Origin: UMGS1502 sp045545435
GTDB lineage: Bacteria; Actinomycetota; Coriobacteriia; Coriobacteriales; Eggerthellaceae
DNA length: 14,840 nt
NCBI GenBank assembly: GCA_045545435.1
Contig: JAZQAV010000202.1
Location: 1 to 14,840, forward strand
Direction: 5' to 3'
This document shows, one piece after another, positions 7,478 through 13,756 of this stretch (positions within the stretch are counted from its first letter, which is position 1; the number at the start of each line of letters is the position of its first letter). A program made the position numbers and the translations under genes. The notes beneath the pieces were generated by a model that saw only the letters and a list, made by a program, of their open reading frames with translations, did no database searches and had not been told where the DNA came from.

Positions 7478-7509
7478 GCCTACCAAAAATTCCATTTCAA
7501 CTGGTAGGC
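7478..7509. promoter_or_regulatory. 8-bp inverted repeat upstream of the SGNH hydrolase
   Basis: GCCTACCA (7478-7485) and TGGTAGGC (7502-7509) are perfect reverse complements separated by 16 bases, about 115-145 bases ahead of the SGNH hydrolase start. No T-tract follows, so an operator or an RNA hairpin are both possible. The surrounding 7364-7552 region holds no supported gene. Confidence 0.35.
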
Positions 7510-7552
7510 AAAAAACACAACAGTTATGTTCCCAAAAAAACCTCAGCAAACA

Positions 7553-7587
7553 AAAGGGCGGCGCGCCCTTGCAGCGCACCGCCCTTT
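7553..7587 (-). terminator. Rho-independent terminator of the SDR / small protein / PanB-like unit
   Basis: On the minus strand AAAGGGCGGTGCGC pairs with GCGCGCCGCCCTTT (14 pairs including one G-T) around a 7-base loop. It is followed by TTTGTTTG and, a little later, a run of seven T. It begins 30 bases after the PanB-like stop. Confidence 0.9.
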
Positions 7588-7617
7588 GAAGCGTTATAGC
7601 AAACAGAGTTACGGTTA

Positions 7618-8502
7618 TTAGCCCTCGAACTTCGCCATAAGATCGTTGAACTTATCCAGCTCTTCGGGATCCATATGGTAGCCATGCTTGTCCTCGGGGT
7701 AGTTGCCCTCGCGAACGTCCTCGGCCCAACCCATGTAGGCTTCGCACAGGAACGGCAGCAGCGCCGCGTAGCTCTTAGCATGCGATGCGGGCTTGGGCAT
7801 AACGCCGAAGGTGTCCATGTCGACCATCTCGGAACCGTCGCACGGTGCACCGCCAGCGATGGAGACAACGGGAACGCGCAGTTTCTCGGCGATGGCCTGA
7901 GAGACCTCCATCGGGGTGAGCTCGATGGTCATACCGCCCATGCCGTTCCCCTGATCCTCATAGCCCCACTTGAAGATCTTGAAGGCGTCTTCAGCGGTCT
8001 TGCCGACCTTCTTGTAACCGGTGGCGTTGGTCTGCCAGCCCGAGATGGCGCCGATATGACCGTAAACAGGCACGTAGTTGTCGGTCATGCCCTTAAGAAC
8101 ATCGTTGGTGACGCCCATGGGGAGCATGGAGTCAGCACCGTCGAAGACCCACTTGGCACCATATTCGACACCGCGATCTTTGTTGACGTACGTTGAAGTG
8201 GGCATGTAGAAGTTGATGTGGATGATGTTGGTAAACTCACGGAACTTGCGAATAGTAAGGCTGCAGCAATTGATCTCGGTATCGAAATCCAAGCTCGCGC
8301 TGCGAGAAGACAGCATCTGAGGAATACGGCAGATGTCGGCTCCGACCATTTCGGCAGCCATTGCGAAGAATGCGCCAAGCTCGGCGGGGCAAACTTGGAC
8401 GATCTTCTCGCCCTTGTCCTTCATCTTCTGCAGGTAGTTAAGGTTCTTACGAGTCTTGCTCGCGGTCGACATCTTGATATCAGCGGTTTCGTTTTCAGCC
8501 AT
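7618..8502 (-). CDS. PanB-like enzyme (ketopantoate hydroxymethyltransferase family, divergent)
   Basis: The 294-residue protein aligns by eye with PanB, a TIM-barrel enzyme of the PEP mutase/isocitrate lyase superfamily. Shared landmarks are VPVYGHIG (144-151, with the PanB His at 149) then GYKKVGK; MTIELTP with Glu194 in the place of the catalytic Glu; IAGGAPCDG (215-223); DTFGVMPKPASHAKSY; and the ending EGNYPEDKHGY. The PanB metal-binding aspartates are not obvious: where PanB has VGDSLG this protein has CRIPQML, and the second site reads HINFYMP. It may therefore catalyse a different aldol or lyase-type reaction, so I give no panB symbol. The start at 8502 has GGAAG 6 bases upstream; the longer frame to 8553 lacks support. 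It is the last gene of a three-gene unit. Confidence 0.72.
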   Translation of the reverse strand: MAENETADIKMSTASKTRKNLNYLQKMKDKGEKIVQVCPAELGAFFAMAAEMVGADICRIPQMLSSRSASLDFDTEINCCSLTIRKFREFTNIIHINFYMPTSTYVNKDRGVEYGAKWVFDGADSMLPMGVTNDVLKGMTDNYVPVYGHIGAISGWQTNATGYKKVGKTAEDAFKIFKWGYEDQGNGMGGMTIELTPMEVSQAIAEKLRVPVVSIAGGAPCDGSEMVDMDTFGVMPKPASHAKSYAALLPFLCEAYMGWAEDVREGNYPEDKHGYHMDPEELDKFNDLMAKFEG

Positions 8503-8521
8503 ATTGCTTCCTTTCGAATGT

Positions 8522-8545
8522 GCCTTTCGGGGTGCCCCGAAAGGC
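8522..8545 (-). other. Intercistronic hairpin before the PanB-like gene
   Basis: GCCTTTCGGG and CCCGAAAGGC form a perfect 10-base-pair stem with a 4-base loop, between the small-protein stop (8577) and the PanB-like start (8502). There is no T-tract, so transcription should continue. It may be a processing or stability element that sets the ratio of the enzymes. Confidence 0.6.
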
Positions 8546-8576
8546 TTAAGCAAGTAGTTTTAGTGTTGAGATGCGA

Positions 8577-8792
8577 TTAGGCATCCAGAGCATCGATGCG
8601 AGCGCAGATCTCGTCGATGGTCTCACGAGAAAGGCCGGTCTGCGGGAACTTCAGCAGGGTCTTGAACTTCATGCCAAGAACGGGGCCCATCTCAGGATTG
8701 TCTGCGAATCCCGGAGAATACTCCTCCATGATTGCCTTTGCCCTGGGGTCGGCGATGATTTCCGACATCTTGCTGTTGCTGCTAATTGCCAT
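8577..8792 (-). CDS. Small acidic helical protein of unknown function (71 aa)
   Basis: The start at 8792 has a strong AGGAAAGGA ribosome site, and the gene sits between the SDR (60-base gap) and the PanB-like gene (74-base gap) on the same strand, so it is very likely real. The pattern is MSEIIADPRAKAIMEEYSPG, then DNPEMGPVLGMKFKTLLKF, then a Leu-rich amphipathic end. By memory this resembles short helical tail domains at the C-terminus of some clostridial and actinobacterial enzymes (D-P-x-A-x-x-I-[LM]-x-[KE]-Y-x-P-G, then G-M-x-hydrophobic). Here the domain stands alone. A role as a partner or small subunit of the neighbouring enzymes is inference from position. Confidence 0.7.
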   Translation of the reverse strand: MAISSNSKMSEIIADPRAKAIMEEYSPGFADNPEMGPVLGMKFKTLLKFPQTGLSRETIDEICARIDALDA

Positions 8793-8852
8793 GGGAATTC
8801 CTTTCCTTTATGGACTTTTTGTACCTCACCACGTTAGGCGTGCATCCATGCA

Positions 8853-9755
8853 CTAAGCGTGAATGCCGTCTTCGATGGTGTAACTCCAAGGATCCTTTTG
8901 GAACGAAAGGCCTGCGCCACCGTCAACGTCGATGACCCTGCCGTAAATGAAATCGGAAACGCTCGTGCACATGGTGAGAATCATGCGGGCAACCTCATCG
9001 GGCGAGGAAGCAACAGGGGTATCCGAACCATATTTGCCCTGGGTTTCCGCAAATTTCGGGCCATAGCGCTTGACGGTGTCGGCGCTGTTGGAAACTGCGC
9101 CTGTGGTAATCATGCCGCCGGGTGCCACGCAGTTGACGTTGATGCCGTACTGCTTGAGCTCTTTGGCGATGCCGATGGTCATGCCGACAACGCCAGCTTT
9201 AGCTGCGTTGTAAGGGGTCATCATTGCGATCTTAGCCTGGTCCTCACCACGGTAGGCAACGGAAGCAACGGTTACCACTTTGCCGCCATGCTTTGCTTTG
9301 ACCATAGAGCGTGCGCAGGCCTGAACAAAGAAGTACTGGCCCTTCATGTCGGTGTCGACGATCTTGTCATACAGTTGCTCGTCCACATCAAGGAACGCAC
9401 GAGGCTGCCAAACAGCGGCCACCGGCACGCAGATGTCGACAGGGCCATACGTTTGCTCTGCGAATTCAACAATTGCTGCGCAATCTTCAACGCTTTGCGT
9501 ATCGAACTGCTTGAACGAAATGTTTTCGTGTCCAAGACCCTTCAAAGCGTTGAGTGCCATCTCACCCGTTTCAGCGGAGCGACCACCGAAAACAACTTTG
9601 GCGCCGCACTCTGCCAGGCGATTGATAACAAACAGGGCCAATCCACCGCTACCGGAAACGACAGCAACTTTGCCCGACAGGTCATAAACCTGCGACATGG
9701 GCACGACATCCTCCAATGAGTCTGCGGTCATCTCGAACAGCATCTGCTTATCCAT
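8853..9755 (-). CDS. Divergent short-chain dehydrogenase/reductase (SDR)
   Basis: The 300-residue Rossmann-fold oxidoreductase has a 24-residue N-terminal extension before LSGKVAVVSGSGG. Ser165, Tyr182 and Lys186 (PYNAAK) form the catalytic set, followed by INVNCVAPGGMITTG (205-219) and a C-terminal YGRVIDVDGG. Several usual marks are altered: the TGxxxGIG nucleotide loop reads SGSGGLAL (34-41), the NNAG motif reads VPVAA, and the structural Asn of the tetrad appears to be Asp136. Gly58-Arg59 after the second strand suggests NADP(H), as inference. The start has GGAAGGA 7 bases upstream. It is the first gene of the three-gene unit. The substrate cannot be told; a hydroxy/keto compound handled with the PanB-like enzyme is a guess. 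Confidence 0.88.
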   Translation of the reverse strand: MDKQMLFEMTADSLEDVVPMSQVYDLSGKVAVVSGSGGLALFVINRLAECGAKVVFGGRSAETGEMALNALKGLGHENISFKQFDTQSVEDCAAIVEFAEQTYGPVDICVPVAAVWQPRAFLDVDEQLYDKIVDTDMKGQYFFVQACARSMVKAKHGGKVVTVASVAYRGEDQAKIAMMTPYNAAKAGVVGMTIGIAKELKQYGINVNCVAPGGMITTGAVSNSADTVKRYGPKFAETQGKYGSDTPVASSPDEVARMILTMCTSVSDFIYGRVIDVDGGAGLSFQKDPWSYTIEDGIHA

Positions 9756-9790
9756 GCATCAATCCTTCCCTTGCGAATCTACCTACGTAA

Positions 9791-9808
9791 CGCCGCGTTC
9801 GTGCGGCG
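9791..9808 (-). other. Short hairpin in the SDR leader
   Basis: CGCCGC (9791-9796) and GCGGCG (9803-9808) pair around a 6-base loop, about 35 bases ahead of the SDR start. It may lie in the 5' untranslated region; its function is unknown. Confidence 0.35.
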
Positions 9809-9906
9809 ATGATGCCGAGACGTAAACGAATCGATCAAATATTCGGGCGTCCACTTCGGGTGATAGGGTTATGTATTAAGGATATGGATTGGAGCAGCTG
9901 TTTAGA

Positions 9907-9948
9907 ATTACCGTAGACTGCTATTATTTATAGCTAATTTTGGGTAAT
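9907..9948. promoter_or_regulatory. Nested palindrome between luxR-type gene and SDR: candidate operator
   Basis: ATTACC (9907-9912) mirrors GGTAAT (9943-9948), and inside them GCTAT (9920-9924) mirrors ATAGC (9930-9934). The two dyads share nearly the same centre (about 9927). The AT-rich core and the place just upstream of the SDR unit and just after a LuxR-type gene suggest a regulator-binding site. As an RNA stem it would be weak. The -35/-10 hexamers are not clear enough to call a promoter. Confidence 0.45.
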
Positions 9949-9972
9949 GACATGTGCCAACAGCCGACGAGC

Positions 9973-10737
9973 TTAGCGCGCGTTCAAAACGTACACCAAC
10001 AATTCTTGCTGGCTGGAAACGCCGAGCTTTTTATAAATGTGGGCGATATGCTTGTACGCCGTTGAAACGCTGATGTGAAGCGTGGTGGCCACATACGAGG
10101 GAGAAAGGCCCTGACAAAGCAAGTCGACAACCTCAAGCTCACGTTTGGTAAGACTTCGTGCAAGTTTTGCGTCTACCGCATTTGGCTGGCTCCCCGATAT
10201 AGACCGGTAGTCTACGAAGAAATTTTTGAACAAATTGTTCAGTTGCATCACCGCACAGCGAAGTACGGCCTGATCATGCTCACTGAACCGCTTTTGCATA
10301 CGGTCAAGAGAAAAGGCCGCGCGCGGTCGCCCTACGTTGTCGAAGAGCGAGAATGTAAGCGAGTATTTAAGGCCGCGCGCCATAATGTAATTAGCCAAAA
10401 ACTCAGAATGCGGTTCATCGCCCCAAACGATCTCTTCCACATACGGTCCGGCGAACGATTCCGAAACGTTGTCAACACGATAGTCCCAGCGGGCATCCAC
10501 CAAATGCGAGTAATAACTCACGTACATGTTTATCCAGCGCGTGTCCATGTTGACGAGGTGCTGATCGCAAATATGGTGGCTTTCGTCCAACACCATAGCC
10601 ACACCCTGATCGAAGGAAATAAGTCCACTCAAGTTGTCGATGATGGCGTGAACAAAACCTATTGGATCATGGACATTTCCGCAGGTAAGTACGTAGTTGT
10701 TGATTGCTTCCCAAGGCAGCTTGGCATTCTTTTGCAT
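9973..10737 (-). CDS. LuxR-type transcriptional regulator
   Basis: The 254-residue protein has a C-terminal LuxR/FixJ helix-turn-helix (about 195-254: LTKRELEVVDLLCQGLSPSYVATTLHIS split over two helices, then STAYKHIAHIYKKLGVSSQQEL). The N-terminal ~180 residues have no membrane segments; their mix of strands and helices suggests a soluble sensor domain of GAF or autoinducer-binding type, but no specific family is recognisable. The start at 10737 has GAGGTGA 6 bases upstream. It follows the trigger-factor-like gene by 52 bases with no terminator visible, so it may share that transcript. Its position directly ahead of the SDR unit makes that unit a likely target. Confidence 0.87.
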   Translation of the reverse strand: MQKNAKLPWEAINNYVLTCGNVHDPIGFVHAIIDNLSGLISFDQGVAMVLDESHHICDQHLVNMDTRWINMYVSYYSHLVDARWDYRVDNVSESFAGPYVEEIVWGDEPHSEFLANYIMARGLKYSLTFSLFDNVGRPRAAFSLDRMQKRFSEHDQAVLRCAVMQLNNLFKNFFVDYRSISGSQPNAVDAKLARSLTKRELEVVDLLCQGLSPSYVATTLHISVSTAYKHIAHIYKKLGVSSQQELLVYVLNAR

Positions 10738-10789
10738 ATCTTGTCACCTCAAAGAAAGTCAACGGACAAACCCTTCCATGCGCCTTTGG

Positions 10790-11224
10790 CTAGGAGAGAG
10801 TCTTCATTTGCCCTAACGCCCATTCGCGCGCTTTGCGATCGATTACGTCCCGCTTCAGCAAGCTCAGATCATCTCCGAAAAAACGTTTTAGCTCTTCAAC
10901 GGTGGAATTCTGGCGCGCGGCAATCGCTTGCGCCTCGCGCAGCAATTCTTCGGCACTCGCATCAAGTTTTTGTTCAGCCGCAATAGCCTTTAGCACAAGT
11001 GGCTCTTTCGCCTCGAATTGCGCTGCTGCGCGAATTGCCTCGCGTTGCTCCTCGAGTTCCTTGCCCGGAAACAGATGGGGCTCTCCACCGGTCAAGCGGT
11101 CATATTGCATGCGATGGCGAAGTTCCAATTCGATGTAGGCCATCTCTTCGGCTACCGCTTCCTCTGAGACCTCAATGTCGTACTCGGCAACGTAGCGACG
11201 CCAAAGTTCATCGTTCACCGTCAT
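10790..11224 (-). CDS. Stand-alone trigger-factor-like C-terminal (SurA-like) chaperone domain
   Basis: The 144-residue, mainly helical, highly charged protein follows the pattern of the trigger factor C-terminal domain. It has YDIEVSEEAVAEEMAYIELEL (the V-P-x-x-[LV]-[IV]-x-x-E start helix), a G-x-x-x-ELEEQREAIRAAAQFEAKEPLVLKAIAAEQKL hairpin described here in parts (55-87), ASAEELLREAQAIAA (89-103), and a final helix with DRKAREWAL. The ribosome-binding N-domain and the PPIase domain of trigger factor are absent. In trigger factor this domain cradles unfolded chains. The ATG overlaps the GroEL-like stop as ATGA, which implies translational coupling and a shared role. The fold assignment is by eye; a generic coiled-coil protein is the alternative. 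Confidence 0.68.
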   Translation of the reverse strand: MTVNDELWRRYVAEYDIEVSEEAVAEEMAYIELELRHRMQYDRLTGGEPHLFPGKELEEQREAIRAAAQFEAKEPLVLKAIAAEQKLDASAEELLREAQAIAARQNSTVEELKRFFGDDLSLLKRDVIDRKAREWALGQMKTLS

Positions 11225-12870
11225 CGCATAGCCCTTTCAACCTCTGCTGCGGCGCGGGCGGAATCGGTCATAGTAACGCCCGCTTCCGTCAACAACGTTG
11301 TTCCCGCGATCGAAAAAGCGGCTTCAACCGCGCCTCTAGTGACGCGCAGCGGATCCATTATGCCCGCGCGCAGCATGTCAACGAAGCTGCATGAGGCGGC
11401 ATCAAAGCCAAAACCAGCAGGCATGCCATTGAGCTTTTCGATTACCACGGAGCCACTTTGCCCAGCATTTTCAACTATTTGCCGAAGAGGTGCCGCACAC
11501 GCATCAAGTGCTATCTGCGCTCCAACGCGCTCGTCTCCCTGAAGCGTTTCAAGCAATCCGCCCAAATCGCGCGCAGCGTCAAAAAGAGCTGTCCCGCCAC
11601 CCGGCACCACGCCCTCTTCGAAGGCCGCACGCGAGGCATTGACGGCGTCCTCCACGCGCATCTTGCGCTCCCACTGCTCGGCTTCGGTTACTCCACCAAC
11701 GCGTATGGTGGCAACGCTTGATACGAAATGCGCCAAACGCTTTGTATATCGCTCACGGTTGAACTCGTAATCGGTGTTCGCAACATAATGGCGCAGCATT
11801 GCAACGCGCTCTTCAATAGCCTGCGCGTTACCTTCTCCCCCTTCGATGGTGGTTCGTTCGCTTGTTACCAGAGCGCGCTCTGCGCTTCCCAACTCTTCGC
11901 GCGTCACATCGCGCAAGCTCAATCCAGACATCTCGGTAATCGCAACGCCACCCGTTTGCACGGCCAAATCGCTCAAACGCCAGATGCGACCTTCCGCGTA
12001 TTCGGGCGCCATAACGGCAACCGTGTTCATATCTCCGGCACGGTTGTTGCCCAAAACCACAGCGAGCGCATCGCCTTCAAGGCCATCGCAAACAATAAGA
12101 CAATCGCGATCGTCCTCAGCCGCACATATGAGCGCAGGAATCACATCGTCGCGATCGGTTATTTTTTGATTGGTGAGAAGGATGTAGGGGCGTTCGAGCT
12201 TTGCAACCATATCGTGCTTGTCGGTGACCATGTGCGGAGAAGTGTATCCGCGGTCAAACACAATGCCCTCGGCAAAGTCAAGCTCGGTTTCCCAGCGTTT
12301 CGAGTCATCGATATTTACAACGCCCTCAAGACCCGCCTGGAAAACCGCTTTGCCCACGAGGGCACCTAACTCTTTGTCTTGGCACGAGATTGACGCCACG
12401 CGCTCTACCTCATCTTGAGTTTGAACAGCTTGGGAGCTATCCCGCAAGCGCTCGATGAGCGCATCGCATAACGTCTGCATCCCACGGCGAATCGCAAGCG
12501 GATCGGCGCCCGCTGCAATTTGCCTGAAGGCTCCGTTAAGCAAAGCACGTGTTAGAACAACCGCCGTAGTAGTTCCGTCGCCGGCAGCGGTATTTGCTTG
12601 AATTGCGCTTTCCTTGCAAAGCATTGCTCCCATATTTTGCAGTGGATCGCTTAACGCAATGGTTTTCGCAATGGTCACACCGTCGTTGGTGATGAGCACC
12701 GGAGCATCGGGAGCGGCGGCGTCGCTATAATCGGCGCCGTAGAGATTTGCCTTTTGAGGCATTGCGACATTGCGATCGCGCGGGCCGAGCGTTACGCTTA
12801 CCGCATCCGCAAGGGCGTTGATACCATCGATGATGCCTTTTCGCACGTCGCTACCACAATAAGTGGGCAT
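11221..12870 (-). CDS. Divergent GroEL/Hsp60-type chaperonin paralogue
   Basis: GroEL forms ATP-driven double-ring folding chambers. The 549-residue product spans the family, with equatorial, intermediate and apical regions. It keeps VTLGPRDRNVAM (canonical TLGPKGRNV), NDGVTIAK, the ATPase loop GDGTTTA with Asp98, FDRGYTSP (205-212), EEGVVPGGGTAL (418-429) and RVEDA with Asp408, the hydrolytic Asp. Departures: about 12 extra residues at 39-57; APEYAEGR where GroEL has the near-invariant APGFGDRR; and a C-terminus ending VERAMR without the Gly-Gly-Met tail. No groES is adjacent. The frame extends to 12954, but ATG 12870 has GAAAGGA 11 bases upstream and gives the family start. It overlaps the trigger-factor-like gene by 4 bases. 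I saw no CIRCE element upstream. Confidence 0.9.
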   Translation of the reverse strand: MPTYCGSDVRKGIIDGINALADAVSVTLGPRDRNVAMPQKANLYGADYSDAAAPDAPVLITNDGVTIAKTIALSDPLQNMGAMLCKESAIQANTAAGDGTTTAVVLTRALLNGAFRQIAAGADPLAIRRGMQTLCDALIERLRDSSQAVQTQDEVERVASISCQDKELGALVGKAVFQAGLEGVVNIDDSKRWETELDFAEGIVFDRGYTSPHMVTDKHDMVAKLERPYILLTNQKITDRDDVIPALICAAEDDRDCLIVCDGLEGDALAVVLGNNRAGDMNTVAVMAPEYAEGRIWRLSDLAVQTGGVAITEMSGLSLRDVTREELGSAERALVTSERTTIEGGEGNAQAIEERVAMLRHYVANTDYEFNRERYTKRLAHFVSSVATIRVGGVTEAEQWERKMRVEDAVNASRAAFEEGVVPGGGTALFDAARDLGGLLETLQGDERVGAQIALDACAAPLRQIVENAGQSGSVVIEKLNGMPAGFGFDAASCSFVDMLRAGIMDPLRVTRGAVEAAFSIAGTTLLTEAGVTMTDSARAAAEVERAMR

Positions 12871-13014
12871 CGGAAATCGCGTCCTTTCGAAAAATGGCCA
12901 AGCACGCCCACATAACGCCCAAGGCACCTGCCTGAACCATTTTACCCATAACATACCTATCGCATAAAACGATAAAAGAGGTACCAGAATTTGGGAATCG
13001 CGATTTTGTCTATC

Positions 13015-13028
13015 ATTTAGTTCTAAAT
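13015..13028. promoter_or_regulatory. AT-rich perfect dyad upstream of the GroEL-like gene
   Basis: ATTTAG-TT-CTAAAT is a 6-base perfect inverted repeat within an AT-rich stretch (about 12995-13050), 145-160 bases ahead of the GroEL-like start. It could be an operator. The 12871-13099 gap contains no gene, and I see no confident -35/-10 pair. Confidence 0.25.
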
Positions 13029-13099
13029 TTAAGTATTTTCAATTGCGCAATACGGCAAATTATGCTTATGCGAATCTGGTCATCGCTCGGCACAAGAAA

Positions 13100-13128
13100 A
13101 AAGCGGGGAGCTTATCGCTCCCCGCTTT
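13100..13128 (-). terminator. Rho-independent terminator after rplQ
   Basis: AAAGCGGGGAGC and GCTCCCCGCTTT form a perfect 12-base-pair stem with a 5-base loop. A run of T residues follows on the minus strand, 36 bases after the rplQ stop. It closes the rpsD-rpoA-rplQ operon. Confidence 0.95.
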
Positions 13129-13164
13129 GCAGCTAAACCAATTGGTTCACAACGGCTCGAAAAC

Positions 13165-13743
13165 CTACTCGGCTTTCTCCTCGGTTGCCTCTTCAGCCTC
13201 GGCAGCAGCCTCTTCGGCAGCTTCCTCAACCTCAGCCACAGCTTCCTCGGTTGCCTCTTCAACAGCCTCAACGGCTTCCTCGGCAACCTCTTCTGCAGCC
13301 TCTTCGGCAACAGGCTCAGCAGCAAGAATCTTCTTGGGCTGAACGCGCTTGGGCTCAGCAGCATGCTTGCCCTTCTTAACCGGCTCGGTGCACAGCTCCA
13401 TGATTACCATAGGAGCGTTGTCGCCCTTGCGGTAGCCAAGCTTCATGATGCGGGTGTAGCCGCCCTGACGGTCGGCGAACATGCCCTGCTCGACCTTCTC
13501 GAACACCTCGCGGACAAGCTCTTTGTCGTTGCCAAGCCAAGCGATGGCAAGACGACGAGAGTGAAGGTCGCCCTTCTTAGCCCAGGTGATGATGCGGTCA
13601 ACGTCGCCGCGAATCTCTTTAGCACGCGGCTCGGTGGTCTTGATGCGGTCATTGTACAGAAGTGCGCTGACCAGGCTGCGCTTCATGGCACGCGTATGGC
13701 TGGAGTCGGTGCCCAGCTTGCGCCCCTTGTAGTTGTGTCTCAT
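13165..13743 (-). CDS. rplQ: 50S ribosomal protein L17 with Ala/Glu-rich C-terminal tail
   Basis: L17 is part of the large ribosomal subunit. Residues 1-122 are the conserved body, beginning MRHNYKGRKLGTDSSHTRAM and including FADRQGGYTRIMKLGYRKGDNAPMV in two adjoining blocks (89-113). From about 123 a basic linker (KKGKHAAEPKRVQPKK) leads to roughly 50 residues made almost only of Ala, Glu and Val. The total of 192 residues is far above the usual 115-130. Acidic L17 tails occur in other actinobacteria. An AGGAG ribosome site precedes the ATG, which starts 13 bases after the rpoA stop. It is the last gene of the operon before a strong terminator. Confidence 0.97.
   Translation of the reverse strand: MRHNYKGRKLGTDSSHTRAMKRSLVSALLYNDRIKTTEPRAKEIRGDVDRIITWAKKGDLHSRRLAIAWLGNDKELVREVFEKVEQGMFADRQGGYTRIMKLGYRKGDNAPMVIMELCTEPVKKGKHAAEPKRVQPKKILAAEPVAEEAAEEVAEEAVEAVEEATEEAVAEVEEAAEEAAAEAEEATEEKAE
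13168..13320 (-). repeat. Degenerate GCC/TTC-rich repeats encoding the L17 tail
   Basis: Short imperfect units such as GCCTCTTCGGC and GCTTCCTC recur on the plus strand, coding for Ala-Glu-Glu-Ala type units in residues 142-192 of L17. This is a coding low-complexity tract, likely variable in length between strains. Confidence 0.75.
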
Positions 13744-13756
13744 AATCCCGTTTCTC

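Noticed and set aside
7367..7579. 70-codon minus-strand open frame before the SGNH hydrolase
   Set aside because: It begins inside the PanB-like unit's terminator, and the product is Cys-rich and unconserved in appearance.
7618..8502. Naming the gene panB
   Set aside because: Overall family match is clear, but the metal-binding aspartates are not evident by eye and the neighbours are not pantothenate genes.
10075..10986. 303-codon plus-strand open frame
   Set aside because: Antisense to the LuxR-type and trigger-factor-like genes, both with good ribosome sites and family motifs; the product is Arg/His-rich without motifs.
12871..12954. Upstream extension of the GroEL-like gene
   Set aside because: The extra 28 residues (Trp/Arg-rich) are not GroEL-like, and the ATG at 12870 has a ribosome site and the family start.
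12871..13099. CIRCE or HspR-type heat-shock operator upstream of the GroEL-like gene
   Set aside because: Looked for TTAGCACTC-N9-GAGTGCTAA and CTTGAGT-N7-ACTCAAG; neither is present. Only an unrelated AT-rich dyad was found.
13168..13320. Repeats resembling a CRISPR or non-coding repeat array
   Set aside because: The repeats are short, irregular and in frame as the Ala/Glu tail of L17.
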